In this document: positions 20,501 through 31,635 of the stretch, piece by piece
Position numbering within the stretch: the stretch's first letter is position 1
Layout: the number at the start of each line of letters is the position of its first letter
Assembly: GCA_015055745.1 (NCBI GenBank)
Contig: SVHS01000005.1
Span: 1 to 64,000, forward strand
DNA: 64,000 bases
Reading direction: 5' to 3'
From: Clostridiales bacterium
Lineage (GTDB): Bacteria > Bacillota > Clostridia > Christensenellales > UBA1242
Translations under genes and position numbers: made by a program
Notes under the pieces: model-generated
Seen by the model: the letters and a program-made list of their open reading frames with translations, nothing else
Told to the model about the DNA's origin: nothing
Database searches by the model: none

Positions 20501-21581
20501 TTATCACACCTAGTACTGATATGACGGTCATCGCATACATTGTATCATCTACTATAGTAGTCGTACACTTTTCACTCAAGATCTCACCATTGGGCAGAGC
20601 TTCGTGCGCTTGGTCTACGCTCTCTGCGATCAAAGTATCCTTTTCTGTAGCGAAATCATGCTGTATCTCTTGCTTAGCTAGCTCATGATACACCGTGACC
20701 GTCCTCATAAGTGGCACCAAGTCACTTATATATTCATTATACACAACCGTCTCAAAAAGAGCAAATGAATTTTTACGTTTGCCAGAAAATAAATTTAACC
20801 TCATAAATCTATACTGATACTCTGTCATGGTCTTGCCTGTGCGGACAAGGACTGTCTCTATCCGCTTCATTTCACACTTAGTCACCACATACATCTCTGC
20901 GACTATCTCTGCCATAGGCTCGACACTTACTTTATCACCGTTAGTATTTACATTAAACGGAAACACCAAGATATCTCCCGCATTGACATAATCTCCTACT
21001 TTGACATTGATAGTACCTGTGATGAGATTGATAGAGCGAATGACACCATTTTGTGAGGCTATTATGGGAGCGTACTCCGTCTCATTATATACTAACTTTT
21101 CACTCAGATTGATAATGATAGCTGTACCCTCTCTGATGACTGACACTTGGGCTATCCTATCATAATTGTTCATCAAGATTTCTTCTATCTCTTCGCTAGA
21201 TTGGAGATTGATCTTGCCTGTTTTGATATTATTGTCAGCCAATACTGTCAAAATATCTTGAGTAGATAGCTCTACAGTGCCATATATCTGTATCTGCCAA
21301 GTATACGCAGAAGCAAATATAGAAAAAATCACACCGACAAACACCCCTATCAATACTCCGATATTGGCGAGCAATAGCTTGGGCAATCGCTTTATTTTGG
21401 TCGGATACTGCTGTATCTTAAAGTTTGTGATGAGTCTTTTTACTTTTTTTATATCCTTGTCTTGTATCTCAAAGGATACTTTATCATGGCTAGGTCTTAC
21501 CACATTTTGTAGTGTCACTTTGCGAAGGTAAAGACTCTTTAAGAGATTGTCGATATTGTAGCCTGTAAGATCGTATTTCAT
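20493..21581 (-). CDS. yqfD: Sporulation protein YqfD
   Basis: YqfD-like architecture (single TM, then ISEKL...GVIRSINLITGTINVKVGDYVNAGDILV); adjacent to a yqfC-like gene. Confidence 0.85.
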   Translation of the reverse strand: MKYDLTGYNIDNLLKSLYLRKVTLQNVVRPSHDKVSFEIQDKDIKKVKRLITNFKIQQYPTKIKRLPKLLLANIGVLIGVFVGVIFSIFASAYTWQIQIYGTVELSTQDILTVLADNNIKTGKINLQSSEEIEEILMNNYDRIAQVSVIREGTAIIINLSEKLVYNETEYAPIIASQNGVIRSINLITGTINVKVGDYVNAGDILVFPFNVNTNGDKVSVEPMAEIVAEMYVVTKCEMKRIETVLVRTGKTMTEYQYRFMRLNLFSGKRKNSFALFETVVYNEYISDLVPLMRTVTVYHELAKQEIQHDFATEKDTLIAESVDQAHEALPNGEILSEKCTTTIVDDTMYAMTVISVLGVIND

Positions 21582-21838
21582 CTAGTCATCACCGCCGTAA
21601 TCTCGCCCTCTAGTACACAGGTCGTCTTGTCTAAATATTTCACTCGGATACTATTACCCTCTACCACCAAAGTCTTCTTCCTAAGCTCAAATATCATCTC
21701 ACTTTCTCCGAAGCTCACTACCGACTTTATCCCCTCGATATACAGTCCTCTGCCACCGAGATTTATCGTGCGGTAATTGATCGATGTATCCACACTGGAC
21801 ATAAACTTCTCTATCTCATCTATCATACTCATATACAA
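21578..21838 (-). CDS. yqfC: YabP/YqfC-family sporulation protein
   Basis: Small beta-rich protein (INLGGRGLYIEGIKSVVSFGESEMIFELRKKTLVVEGNSI) immediately upstream of yqfD. Confidence 0.8.
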   Translation of the reverse strand: MYMSMIDEIEKFMSSVDTSINYRTINLGGRGLYIEGIKSVVSFGESEMIFELRKKTLVVEGNSIRVKYLDKTTCVLEGEITAVMTR

Positions 21839-21866
21839 GTATATGCCTAGCCAAAGAAAAAAAGAC

Positions 21867-22091
21867 TTACCTGTCTTTTGCTTCTTTTAATGCCTCTATC
21901 TCCAAATATATCGTACGCGCCATGATGAATATCATCAGCACTATCAGATACAAAAGCGTACCAAAACAAAATGAAAAAATGCTTATCATTTTTTTGCATA
22001 AATAAACAATAAAAAATGTCTCATAAAATACAAAGCCTATTAGACCAATAATAATTAGCCATTTGAATACTGATGACATCTTTGTTTTCAT
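21867..22091 (-). CDS. Small membrane protein, unknown
   Basis: 74 aa, two hydrophobic segments. Confidence 0.5.
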   Translation of the reverse strand: MKTKMSSVFKWLIIIGLIGFVFYETFFIVYLCKKMISIFSFCFGTLLYLIVLMIFIMARTIYLEIEALKEAKDR

Positions 22092-22188
22092 GTTTTGATA
22101 TTAAAACTAAATTTTAAAATTGTCAAGCAATATTCACTGATTGTTGGAATTTTAAAATAAATTCTTCACTAAAACTTAGACTACTAAC

Positions 22189-22617
22189 ATGGAAGAATTT
22201 GTAATTAGATTTAATGAATTATTAAATGAAAAAGGTAAAATTGAGGATTTGGTTAAATATTTAAATCTAAAATCTGCATCTACTATTTATAATTGGGTAA
22301 ACGGTGATTTTATGCCAAGTTTACCTAATTTAATTAAGATAGCTAACTACTTTTCATGCAATTTAGATTATTTACTTGGCTTAACGGATAATCACGAGAC
22401 TGTAAATAATAGCAATTTAGTACCTTTTAATGTTAGATTGAGAGAAATTATCGACAAAAATCGTTCGTCTCAATATAAATTATTGAAAGATGATTTTATT
22501 TCTAGAGGTCATTTAAATTCTTGGTTAAATTTAAAAAGATTACCTTCTACAGCTAATGCAATTAAAATTGCCAATTATTTCCATGAATCTGTAGATTTTG
22601 TTGTAGGTCGTGTATAG
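22189..22617 (+). CDS. Tandem XRE-type HTH protein
   Basis: Two HTH-like repeats: KSASTIYNWVNGDFMPSLPNLIKIANYFSCNLDYLLGL and SRGHLNSWLNLKRLPSTANAIKIANYFHESVDFVVG. Confidence 0.8.
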   Translation: MEEFVIRFNELLNEKGKIEDLVKYLNLKSASTIYNWVNGDFMPSLPNLIKIANYFSCNLDYLLGLTDNHETVNNSNLVPFNVRLREIIDKNRSSQYKLLKDDFISRGHLNSWLNLKRLPSTANAIKIANYFHESVDFVVGRV

Positions 22618-22729
22618 ATTCTTCGACGCACTTCGTTTGCTCAGAATGACAGGCAGTGTGGGGAGTGTTTGCCCGAGCGACTTAGCGAAGGCGTTTAGCG
22701 AGCGGTGAACACTTACCACAATGACTGTC
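22618..22729. repeat. Composite REP/MITE-like palindromic element
   Basis: Short palindrome ATTCT...AGAAT (22618-22647) directly followed by an 82-bp inverted repeat GACAG-4-TGTGG-2-AGTGTT...AACACT-2-CCACA-4-CTGTC (22648-22729). Confidence 0.75.
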
Positions 22730-22795
22730 ATAACCTTAACTTTATAAGTGAAAGGCGAATTCCTCGAGTACCCACTATACTTTACGAAAACAAAA

Positions 22796-22822
22796 AAATA
22801 GCCAATGGTGGCTATTTTTTCA
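22796..22822 (-). terminator. Terminator downstream of the ABC-F gene
   Basis: AAAATAGCCA/TGGCTATTTT. Confidence 0.75.
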
Positions 22823-24392
22823 TCTGAGTATCGCAATAGGTCTCATAATCAGTCTCATGGTCGTACTCAAGAGTGCTATTGATACGAATGATACGATTGG
22901 CTACTGTAGAGATAATCTCTTCATCATGAGTCGAGAAGATCATGCAGCCGTCGAATCTCTCCATACCTTTATTTAGCGCCGTGATAGACTCTAGATCTAG
23001 ATGGTTGGTCGGCTCATCGAGTAGCAAGAAATTACCTGACTGGAGCATCATACGAGCTAACATACAACGTACTTTTTCTCCACCGGATAGTACTTTTGCT
23101 TTTTTCTCAGCTTCTTCTCCGCTAAATAGCATACGACCTAGCCAACTACGCAAGAATGTAGCGTCTGTCTCTTTTGTATACTGACCTATCCAGTCTACAA
23201 GAGATAAATCTGAGCCCTCGAAGAAGTCATTGTTATTTTGAGGAAGGTACGTCGGAGTGATAGTCTTGCCCCACTTTACTTCGCCCTTGTAGTCAGTATC
23301 TTTGCCTGACAAGATATCAAATAGTGCTGTGACGACATTACTATTGTCACTCATGATAGCTATCTTATTGTCTGGGCGTACCGTAAATGACACGTTTTCA
23401 AATAGACCTTTTTTCGTCAAATTGTTTACAAACAAGATATCATTGCCGATACGTTGCTCAAACTTGAAATCAATATATGGATATTTTCTACTGCTTGGTT
23501 TGATATCCTCTATAGTCAATCTCTCAAGCTCTTTCTTCCTACTAGTAGCTTGCTTTGACTTTGAGGCATTGGCTGAGAATCGTGCGATAAATTCTTGCAA
23601 TTCTTTTGCTCTCTGCTCTGCTTTTTTGTTTTGGTCTTTTTGCTGTTTTAATGCTAGCTGACTAGACTCGTACCAAAAGTCATAGTTTCCTAGATAGAGA
23701 TTTATCTTACCATAGTCTATATCACAAATATGAGTACATACTTTATTTAAAAAGTGCCTATTGTGGCTGACGATGAGGATAGTATTTTCAAAATTCATAA
23801 TGAAATCCTCTAGCCAACGGATAGTCTTCACGTCAAGGTTATTGGTAGGCTCGTCTAGGATAAGGTTGTCAGGATTTGAAAACAAAGCCTGTGCGAGCAA
23901 TACTTTTACCTTGATCTTACTATCCACATTTGCCATCAATTCATAATGGAGCTCACTCGGGATATCTAGTGAATTTAGCAATGCCTCAGCGTCGCTCTCT
24001 GCATTGTAGCCATCTAGCTCCATAAACTCAGTCTCAAGGTCACCTAATCTGATACCGTCTTCTTCTGTAAAGTCAGACTTCTGGAAATATGCCTCTCTCT
24101 CGTCCATAATCTCGACCAATCTCTTGTGTCCCATCAATACTGTACGGAGTACTGTAAAATCATTGTACTTTTCTTGATCTTGTTCTAGGACTGAGAGCCT
24201 CTCTTTAGACGGAATAGATACATCGCCCTTATTTGGCTCTAGCTCACCAGATAGTACCTTCATAAATGTAGATTTACCTGCACCATTGGCTCCTATGACA
24301 CCATAACAATTACCTTTAGTAAACTTTAGATTGACCTCTTCAAATAATTTTCTACTACCAAATTGCACTGCAACATTATTTACTGTAATCAA
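22812..24392 (-). CDS. ABC-F family ATP-binding protein (YbiT/YkpA-like)
   Basis: Two ABC domains: GANGAGKST, LDEPTNNLD, LSGGEKVRCMLARMML, LDEPTNHLD. Confidence 0.95.
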   Translation of the reverse strand: MITVNNVAVQFGSRKLFEEVNLKFTKGNCYGVIGANGAGKSTFMKVLSGELEPNKGDVSIPSKERLSVLEQDQEKYNDFTVLRTVLMGHKRLVEIMDEREAYFQKSDFTEEDGIRLGDLETEFMELDGYNAESDAEALLNSLDIPSELHYELMANVDSKIKVKVLLAQALFSNPDNLILDEPTNNLDVKTIRWLEDFIMNFENTILIVSHNRHFLNKVCTHICDIDYGKINLYLGNYDFWYESSQLALKQQKDQNKKAEQRAKELQEFIARFSANASKSKQATSRKKELERLTIEDIKPSSRKYPYIDFKFEQRIGNDILFVNNLTKKGLFENVSFTVRPDNKIAIMSDNSNVVTALFDILSGKDTDYKGEVKWGKTITPTYLPQNNNDFFEGSDLSLVDWIGQYTKETDATFLRSWLGRMLFSGEEAEKKAKVLSGGEKVRCMLARMMLQSGNFLLLDEPTNHLDLESITALNKGMERFDGCMIFSTHDEEIISTVANRIIRINSTLEYDHETDYETYCDTQMKK

Positions 24393-24487
24393 GATATTTC
24401 TCCTTTAATCTATATTTCGCCACTAATCTAACACAAAAAAAATTAATTTGCAAGATTATTTACAAAAAAGAATAATATTTTAAAATA

Positions 24488-25147
24488 TTACTCTTTATCC
24501 TTGTTTTCTTGTTTTTTACTATTTAATGGAACATACCTATATGCTATGATACAAGCGATGATCACCAATGCACCCAATAGATATCCTGCAATAATGTCTG
24601 TAGCAAAATGCACTCCCAAATATACCCTACTGATACCTGAGATGAATATTGCTACACCTAGCAAAATGCTAAGCGTAATCTTGAGTGGCTTATTGGATAT
24701 ATGCTTGATCACCACAAATATCAAAAAGCCATACATAGCCATACTGAGCATTGCGTGCGCTGAAGGGAAACTATAACCCGTCTCTTCAATGAGAGCTATA
24801 GCTAATGGTCTATCTCTGTGTACGATAAATTTCACCACAGTGCTCACACCTGCTGCCAACACAATATTTGCCAAGGTCCAGACTTTGACTTTCTTATCCT
24901 TAGCAAATACAGCTATCAATACAGCCAACACCACCAACAAATATACTGAACCTAGATGAGTGAATATCTTAAAAAACATAGTAAGTCCGTCATTTCTGAC
25001 ACCCAATATATAATCTATCATCACTCTATCCAGTGAAAAATTTTGCCCTGCCAGCACCATAATCATCAGCACTAAAAAACCTATAGCAAGTACACTAGCT
25101 AAGATGATATTTAATATTAAACTCTTGTCTACTCTTTTCTTTTCCAT
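24488..25147 (-). CDS. PAP2-family phosphatase
   Basis: KFIVHRDRP...SFPSAHAM...SRVYLGVHFATDIIAG. Confidence 0.95.
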   Translation of the reverse strand: MEKKRVDKSLILNIILASVLAIGFLVLMIMVLAGQNFSLDRVMIDYILGVRNDGLTMFFKIFTHLGSVYLLVVLAVLIAVFAKDKKVKVWTLANIVLAAGVSTVVKFIVHRDRPLAIALIEETGYSFPSAHAMLSMAMYGFLIFVVIKHISNKPLKITLSILLGVAIFISGISRVYLGVHFATDIIAGYLLGALVIIACIIAYRYVPLNSKKQENKDKE

Positions 25148-25193
25148 ATTTTCTCACCATTATATAAGAAAAAATCTTGTAAAAACAAGACTC

Positions 25194-25628
25194 TTATCTA
25201 TTGATAAATCTCCTCACAGCATCAAAACTATCGCAATCAGTGTGCTGAGTATAGTACACCAAGCAAGCCATACTATTTACTTCCATCAATACGTCCAAAG
25301 CCACCTTTACGATATCTTTGGTACTGATCTCTTGCTGCTGCATTTTCAAAAGATCACTCTCAATCTTATTTACAATATCATCGATAGATACTGACATATC
25401 TACACAGTATGTAGCGTATTGGATACTCTCAGCTAGCTTCTCAGCCTTGAAAGGCTCACGCATATTGTCTACATTGGTGACTACCATAGGATTGGTCTCC
25501 ACTGTCTCATATGTAGTGAAACGTTTGCCACATACTAGGCACTCTCTACGACGACGAATGCTAGTATCCTTTAAATATCTACTATCTACCACTTTGCTAT
25601 CTATATTGCCACAAAAAATACATTTCAT
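25194..25628 (-). CDS. nrdR: Transcriptional repressor NrdR
   Basis: MKCIFCGNIDSKVVDSR...RRRRECLVCGKRFTTYE, ATP-cone. Confidence 0.97.
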   Translation of the reverse strand: MKCIFCGNIDSKVVDSRYLKDTSIRRRRECLVCGKRFTTYETVETNPMVVTNVDNMREPFKAEKLAESIQYATYCVDMSVSIDDIVNKIESDLLKMQQQEISTKDIVKVALDVLMEVNSMACLVYYTQHTDCDSFDAVRRFINR

Positions 25629-25714
25629 TCTTTCTTTCTCCTGTGTATATTATGGCATATTTTGTCTAATTTACCAAACGATTTTATCGTATTTTTATTT
25701 TTTATTTTCTAATT

Positions 25715-26029
25715 TTACACTTTACATGAGATGGTATTATCTCTTTTATTACCTTTGTTGTCCCCTTTGCCCTGATGAGAGTGCTCATCTATATATAGCT
25801 CCACCAAAATGACATCTACACCAATCTTGCATACACAATCAAATGGAATAAATATATCTTTGCCACCTTTGAATAATCCTAAAAAGCCTTGATTCGGCTG
25901 TGGCACGACAAAACCTAGAGCACAGGCAGATACTACATCAAATATAATATCTGTGATATGCCCTAGGCACTTTCCGTCCACCGTATTGATGACTTGCTTA
26001 GATTTTAGCTCTAAGAAAGAAGCTTCCAT
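25715..26029 (-). CDS. YlmC/YmxH-family PRC-barrel sporulation protein
   Basis: LKSKQVINTVDGKCLGHITDIIFD...GKDIFIPFDCVCKIGVDVILVE. Confidence 0.85.
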   Translation of the reverse strand: MEASFLELKSKQVINTVDGKCLGHITDIIFDVVSACALGFVVPQPNQGFLGLFKGGKDIFIPFDCVCKIGVDVILVELYIDEHSHQGKGDNKGNKRDNTISCKV

Positions 26030-26102
26030 ATTTTAAAATATGCCACATTTCGTCAAAAGTTGCCATTAAACAAAAAACCACCATATAAATGGTGAATTTT
26101 CT

Positions 26103-26253
26103 TAATCTTTTTTAAAAGTAATGCTGCCCAAAGTATTATTAATTTCTTTTAAAATTTGCATTTGCTTTAAATCTGGCATACCTATGCTCCATAACATTCC
26201 TATTGGACCAAACACATATCCTATCCAATAATACTGAACATATTATCCTCCAT
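26103..26253 (-). pseudogene. Frameshifted small ORF
   Basis: ATG start MEDNMF..., then a 1-nt frame change into QYYWIGYVFGPIGMLWSIGMPDLKQMQILKEINNTLGSITFKKD-stop. Confidence 0.45.
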
Positions 26254-26315
26254 ATTTTTAGTCTATCATTTACTCTCACACAATGTCTAGCAAATTATAA
26301 ATATTTATTTTATTC

Positions 26316-27206
26316 TTACTCTATTTCTACTCTAAATTCATCAGTATTTATATTGCCTTCATAAATGATGTACACACCGCCAAACATCTCATCATAGTCT
26401 TCAAATACAGCTTGAAAATCTTCTCCGTCTAATATAAATGATATACTTTGCTCTTCACTCAATTTATCCTTTATATAATCTTTATTTAAGTACTCGTCAT
26501 CTAATAATGAATCTTTTCTACGCACTAACTTTGATACTGTTTTTTCAAGAATGGTCTTATAATAATAGTCTAAATCTTCTTTTATTTTATCTGCAGTCTC
26601 TAGCGACAAATCCGTATTCTCACTATCTTTATAGTAGCTAAAAGATACTTTTATACCGTCCTTAGTAAAGACTGATACAAATTCATCATTTGGATATAAA
26701 ATAAACTCTGTACCTTCATTAGAAAATTTTGATTTTGGATCTTTCCAATACAAAACATTTTTTGCCACTACATCAATATCTGCTATCTGATGAGCTATAT
26801 ATTTATTGTCTTTTGTCACAATAACAATGTCTCCATAGCCCTCATCAGCATCACTGATAGTATGCTCTACTGACACTATATCCGCACATTTAATCTCAAT
26901 CAACCTACCTTCGTCGATATAGATAGATTCGTTTTCATAATATATTGCCAGCTCTGAATAAGAATTGTATCTAAAAGCTATCTTTTGCTTTTTTCTCTCC
27001 TTGAGATAAAGATAAAAACACACTATAGAAGTCGTAAATAATACGAATTCAATCAATACCACAAGCCATAAATTTTGTGTAGCTATAAACGCCACCATCA
27101 AAAACGCAATACCTATACCAAAACACGCAAGTGCAGGTTTCCAGTACTTTGTCTCTATTATTACTTCTTCTCTATGTCCTATTGGCACTTTATAATCCAT
27201 ATTCAC
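26316..27206 (-). CDS. Membrane protein, unknown
   Basis: Two N-terminal TMs, soluble C-terminal domain. Confidence 0.7.
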   Translation of the reverse strand: MNMDYKVPIGHREEVIIETKYWKPALACFGIGIAFLMVAFIATQNLWLVVLIEFVLFTTSIVCFYLYLKERKKQKIAFRYNSYSELAIYYENESIYIDEGRLIEIKCADIVSVEHTISDADEGYGDIVIVTKDNKYIAHQIADIDVVAKNVLYWKDPKSKFSNEGTEFILYPNDEFVSVFTKDGIKVSFSYYKDSENTDLSLETADKIKEDLDYYYKTILEKTVSKLVRRKDSLLDDEYLNKDYIKDKLSEEQSISFILDGEDFQAVFEDYDEMFGGVYIIYEGNINTDEFRVEIE

Positions 27207-27210
27207 CTCA

Positions 27211-29643
27211 CTAATTTAGATACAATCCCACATCTTTTAGTGTTAGCTTAGCCTTTTTGATAAGAGGCTTGCATGCACTCGTCCTAGACTGTATCGGTAT
27301 CTCATTGACATCTACGGCGTAAATCTCAGATTTGTCTTCTAGTATCACCTCTCCTGTCACTATAGGAGATATGATACTAAATATCGTCTCTTTACCTGTG
27401 ATAATCTTGAGACCTTTTCTATTTCTTGCTCCGACAGGGATTTCATTTAGACTAAATTTCTTTGCACTACCGTCTGGTGTCACTACCAATACTCTATCCA
27501 GAGTGTTTACTTGACTAGCAAACATCGCTTTAGCTTTATCATTTAGACTCATGCCTATCACACCACCACTATTTCTCTTTGTGAGAGGGACGGTCTTGTA
27601 TTCACAATTTACTGCCATACCGTCGTTGCTCACTATCAAGATAGACGGCATATTGTCATTGATTTGTACAGTGATAAGTCTATCAAAATCTTTCAATTTT
27701 AGAGCAATACTATTTGACTTGAGAGTTTCGTATTCTTTCGTCTCCACTCTCTTGATATATCCATCTTGGGTGACCATAATAAGCTCTGGATTCTCTAGCA
27801 TTTCTTTTTCATCAAATAGCGCAATGATTTTCTCTTTAGTCTCAGCGTTGGTAATCTGGCTAAAAGCTGTACCCTTTTGATTGAATTTTACATTAGGTAC
27901 ATCTCTCACAGCCAATCTAAAGAAATTACCAAAGTTTGTAAATACGCACACATTGCTATTTGTACTAGTCCTAGCGATGACTTTGTGTAAAGCATTAATA
28001 TTGTCATACTTATAATTTGCACTAGCGTTTTGGATCTGTTTGATATCCAAAGCTTTTACCCTAAGGCCATCGTTTGTCACCGCTACCGCACACTCTGTAT
28101 CCAAAAGCTTTTCGATAGGTGTAATATCATAATTTTCAAAATTGGCTACTATCTTTGTCTTTCTCTCTGTAGCGTATTTTGCTTTGATCTCTAGCATTTC
28201 TTTTTTGATAACCTTAAATTGTTTTGCCTGACTAGCTAGTATAGCATTATATTCTTCTATATCTTTGCGTAGCTGAGCTAGCTCTTCTTGTAGCTTGACA
28301 GTCTCGAGATTGGTGAGTCTACTCAATCTCATATCTAGGATAGCCTGAGTCTGTACATCTGTGAGCAAAAATCTCTCCATGAGCTTTGCTTTGGCATCAC
28401 TAGTAGAGCTAGATGTCTTGATAATTCTAATCACTTCATCGATATTTTGAATAGCGATACACAACCCTTCTACTATATGTGCTCTAGCCTTGGCTCTATC
28501 TAGATCAAACTGCGTCCTCCTCACTATGATATCTAACTGGAATCTTGTATAATAAGACAGGTAATCCAATAGTCCTAATTGTTTTGGACTGCCGTCTGCG
28601 ATAGCTACTACATTGTAATTGAAATTTAACTGCATATCAGTGTGCTTTAATAAAAGTGCTAAGATATTGTCTACATCTGCATCTTTTTTGAGCGTGATGA
28701 CTGCTCTGATACCTTGCTTGTCCGACTCATCTAAGATATCTATGATATCTGCTAGCTCGTCTTTCATTTTTTCTTTCAACGCACCGACCGATTTTAAAAA
28801 CTCCGCCTTATTTACCTGATAAGGTAGCTCTGTGATGACGATATTTGTCTTACCATTTTTCTCATCTTCTAGATGGAATACAGCACGCATCGCCACCTTA
28901 CCTCTACCTGTGGTATAAGCTTCCAACATTTCGTTGCCAGCACATACCATACCACCTGTAGGAAAATCTGGACCTTTGACATACTGCATCATTTCTTCCA
29001 ACGTAATCTTAGGATTATCAATATAAGCAATACAGCCATCAATCATCTCACCTAGATTGTGAGTGGGTATATTTGTAGCCAAACCAACCGCAATACCTGA
29101 TGCACCATTTACAAATAAATTTGGGAATCTACCAGTCAAATAATCTGGCTCTTTTAAAGTATCGTCAAAATTGAAACTATAAGTGACTGTATCTTTATCC
29201 AAATCCTTCATCAACTCTAAAGCTAACGGAGTAAGCTTTACTTCTGTATAACGCATCGCTGCAGCTCCATCACCATCTATTGAGCCAAAGTTTCCTTGAC
29301 CTTCGACCAATCTCTCACCCATGACAAAATCTTGTGCCATTCTGACCATAGCACCATATACTGAGCTGTCGCCGTGTGGGTGAAATTTACCCAATGTGTC
29401 ACCTACTATACGAGCAGACTTTTTAAAAGGCTTGTCTGGAGTGACACCGAGCTCTAACATATCAAATAGTATACGTCTTTGCACGGGTTTTAGTCCGTCT
29501 TCCACTCTAGGCAAAGCTCTATCCATAATGACGTATTCACTATAAGGAAGCATTGATGTAGACATCACTTCTTCTACTGTCTTTTCAAAAAGGTGACCAG
29601 TAGGTACGATGTCTTTTACGTTATGTTCTTTATCTCTACTCAT
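27211..29643 (-). CDS. Type IIA topoisomerase subunit A (gyrase A / topo IV ParC)
   Basis: [34 protein letters not shown] active-site Tyr. No canonical QRRGGKG GyrA box seen, so could be ParC. RBS AAGGAGG supports start MSRDKEH; overlaps the subunit B gene. Confidence 0.93.
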   Translation of the reverse strand: MSRDKEHNVKDIVPTGHLFEKTVEEVMSTSMLPYSEYVIMDRALPRVEDGLKPVQRRILFDMLELGVTPDKPFKKSARIVGDTLGKFHPHGDSSVYGAMVRMAQDFVMGERLVEGQGNFGSIDGDGAAAMRYTEVKLTPLALELMKDLDKDTVTYSFNFDDTLKEPDYLTGRFPNLFVNGASGIAVGLATNIPTHNLGEMIDGCIAYIDNPKITLEEMMQYVKGPDFPTGGMVCAGNEMLEAYTTGRGKVAMRAVFHLEDEKNGKTNIVITELPYQVNKAEFLKSVGALKEKMKDELADIIDILDESDKQGIRAVITLKKDADVDNILALLLKHTDMQLNFNYNVVAIADGSPKQLGLLDYLSYYTRFQLDIIVRRTQFDLDRAKARAHIVEGLCIAIQNIDEVIRIIKTSSSTSDAKAKLMERFLLTDVQTQAILDMRLSRLTNLETVKLQEELAQLRKDIEEYNAILASQAKQFKVIKKEMLEIKAKYATERKTKIVANFENYDITPIEKLLDTECAVAVTNDGLRVKALDIKQIQNASANYKYDNINALHKVIARTSTNSNVCVFTNFGNFFRLAVRDVPNVKFNQKGTAFSQITNAETKEKIIALFDEKEMLENPELIMVTQDGYIKRVETKEYETLKSNSIALKLKDFDRLITVQINDNMPSILIVSNDGMAVNCEYKTVPLTKRNSGGVIGMSLNDKAKAMFASQVNTLDRVLVVTPDGSAKKFSLNEIPVGARNRKGLKIITGKETIFSIISPIVTGEVILEDKSEIYAVDVNEIPIQSRTSACKPLIKKAKLTLKDVGLYLN

Positions 29644-31582
29644 CTTTGTCCTCCTTATTCTTTTCAAAGCTGTCTACCTTATTGAAATTGGCATAGCGAT
29701 TGATAAAATCTTTTCTAGGACCTACATCATCGCCCATCCACATACTTATCTCTTTATCTGCCTGTACAGCATCTTCTACACTGACTCTGATCATGCTCCT
29801 TCTCGCAGGATCCATAGTGGTGGTCCATAGCTGCTCTGCACTCATTTCTCCTAGTCCTTTGTATCGCTGTAAATTGTAATTTTTTAGATTTTTTGTGATA
29901 TTTTCTAGCTCTTCATCTGTATAGCAATACCACTCTTTATCTTTGGCTGTCACTTTGTACAATGGTGGCATACCAACATAAATATTACCATTGGTAATCA
30001 ATGGTCTCATATATCTAAAGAAGAAAGTAAGCAATATGCATCTAATATGCATACCGTCTTGGTCCGCATCACTAAGAATAATGATCTTGTTATACTTTAA
30101 ATTTTCTAGTTTGAAATCTTCTCCTATGCCAGTACCTATCGCACCGATGATAGTCCTGATTTCCTCATTTGCCAACACTTGATCTATCCTCTTCTTTTCG
30201 CTATTTAGAGGCTTACCACGTAGTGGTAGTATAGCCTGATAGTATCTATCTCTACCCTGCTTTGCTGTACCACCCGCAGAGTCTCCCTCTACGATAAATA
30301 CTTCGTTTATATCTGGATTTCTACTCGTACAGCTAGCGAGCTTACCTATGAGCATAGTAGACTCGATAGAGTTTTTACTCCTAGCCAAATCTTTTGCTCT
30401 CTTGGCAGCTTGTCTCACTCTAGCAGCGCCTTTTGCTTTTTCTATGATGATATTTCCGATATTTTCATTCTTTTTGCTAGCAAAAAACTCTGTAAGTCCT
30501 TGATTACATACATTTTCTACCCTCGCTCTAGCCTCTACATTGCCTAGCTTAGTCTTGGTCTGTCCTTCAAACTGCACATTTTTCATCTTGATAGACAAAA
30601 CCGCTACCATACCTTCTCTAAAGTCATCTCCAATAAATGCTGGATCTTTGTCTTTGATAAGACCATGCTTTTTGGCAAAATCATTGAGCACTTTTGTAAG
30701 CGCTATCTTAAACCCTACTTCATGAGTACCACCCTCTGGAGTAGGGATATTATTTACAAAGCTGAATATATTGTCAGTATAATTGTCTACATACTGCAAT
30801 GCTAAAGATACATAAGTGTCTTCTATCTCATTTTCAATATATATAGGTGGTACAAAAAGTGGTTTTTTATCCATAGTAAGGAATGTCACATAATCCCTAA
30901 TACCACCTTCATAACACAAAGACTCACGAGCATTTGTCCTCTCGTCGATCAGCTCTATATGAATGCCTTTATTTAAAAATGCAGTCTCCTTAAGCCTCTC
31001 TAGTACAGTATTGTAGTCAAACTTTGTATCCTTAAATACTCTATCGTCAGGCAAAAATTTTACATACGTTCCTTTTAATGTCGTATTGCCTACTTCTTTA
31101 AGTTTTTCTACAGGCACACCGCTGTGAATCTTACCGTTTTTCTCCACAGACTCAAAGCGCGCGAAGTACTTTTTACCGTCTTTGTATATGGTCACCTCTA
31201 AAAATCTACTAAGGGCATTGGTCACTGAAGCACCCACACCATGTAGACCTCCTGAGTATTTATAATTGTTGTCACCAAACTTACCGCCAGCATGTAGCTG
31301 AGTAAACACCACCTCTACACCGCTAATCTTTAGCTTTGGATGTGGACTGACAGGTATACCTCTACCATTGTCAAATACTGACGCAGTGCCGTCTTTGTGA
31401 AGAGTCACCTCGACTTTATTACCAAAGCCGTTCGCCACCTCGTCTACTGCATTGTCTATAATCTCCCACAATAAATGATGAAGACCTTTGACACCTGTAG
31501 TACCAATATACATACCCGGACGCATACGTACTGCATCTAGACCTTCTAATACTATTAAATCTTTCGAATCATAACTAGCCAC
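29636..31582 (-). CDS. Type IIA topoisomerase subunit B (GyrB/ParE)
   Basis: [57 protein letters not shown] start. Confidence 0.95.
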   Translation of the reverse strand: MASYDSKDLIVLEGLDAVRMRPGMYIGTTGVKGLHHLLWEIIDNAVDEVANGFGNKVEVTLHKDGTASVFDNGRGIPVSPHPKLKISGVEVVFTQLHAGGKFGDNNYKYSGGLHGVGASVTNALSRFLEVTIYKDGKKYFARFESVEKNGKIHSGVPVEKLKEVGNTTLKGTYVKFLPDDRVFKDTKFDYNTVLERLKETAFLNKGIHIELIDERTNARESLCYEGGIRDYVTFLTMDKKPLFVPPIYIENEIEDTYVSLALQYVDNYTDNIFSFVNNIPTPEGGTHEVGFKIALTKVLNDFAKKHGLIKDKDPAFIGDDFREGMVAVLSIKMKNVQFEGQTKTKLGNVEARARVENVCNQGLTEFFASKKNENIGNIIIEKAKGAARVRQAAKRAKDLARSKNSIESTMLIGKLASCTSRNPDINEVFIVEGDSAGGTAKQGRDRYYQAILPLRGKPLNSEKKRIDQVLANEEIRTIIGAIGTGIGEDFKLENLKYNKIIILSDADQDGMHIRCILLTFFFRYMRPLITNGNIYVGMPPLYKVTAKDKEWYCYTDEELENITKNLKNYNLQRYKGLGEMSAEQLWTTTMDPARRSMIRVSVEDAVQADKEISMWMGDDVGPRKDFINRYANFNKVDSFEKNKEDKDE

Positions 31583-31635
31583 GATAATTCCCCTTTTAAC
31601 ATATTCTATAGGGATATTATAACAAATTTTTTAAA

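Noticed and set aside
22540-22836. 98-aa minus-strand ORF between the HTH and ABC-F genes
   Set aside because: Spans the palindromic repeat element and the ABC-F terminator; no RBS, no recognisable domain.
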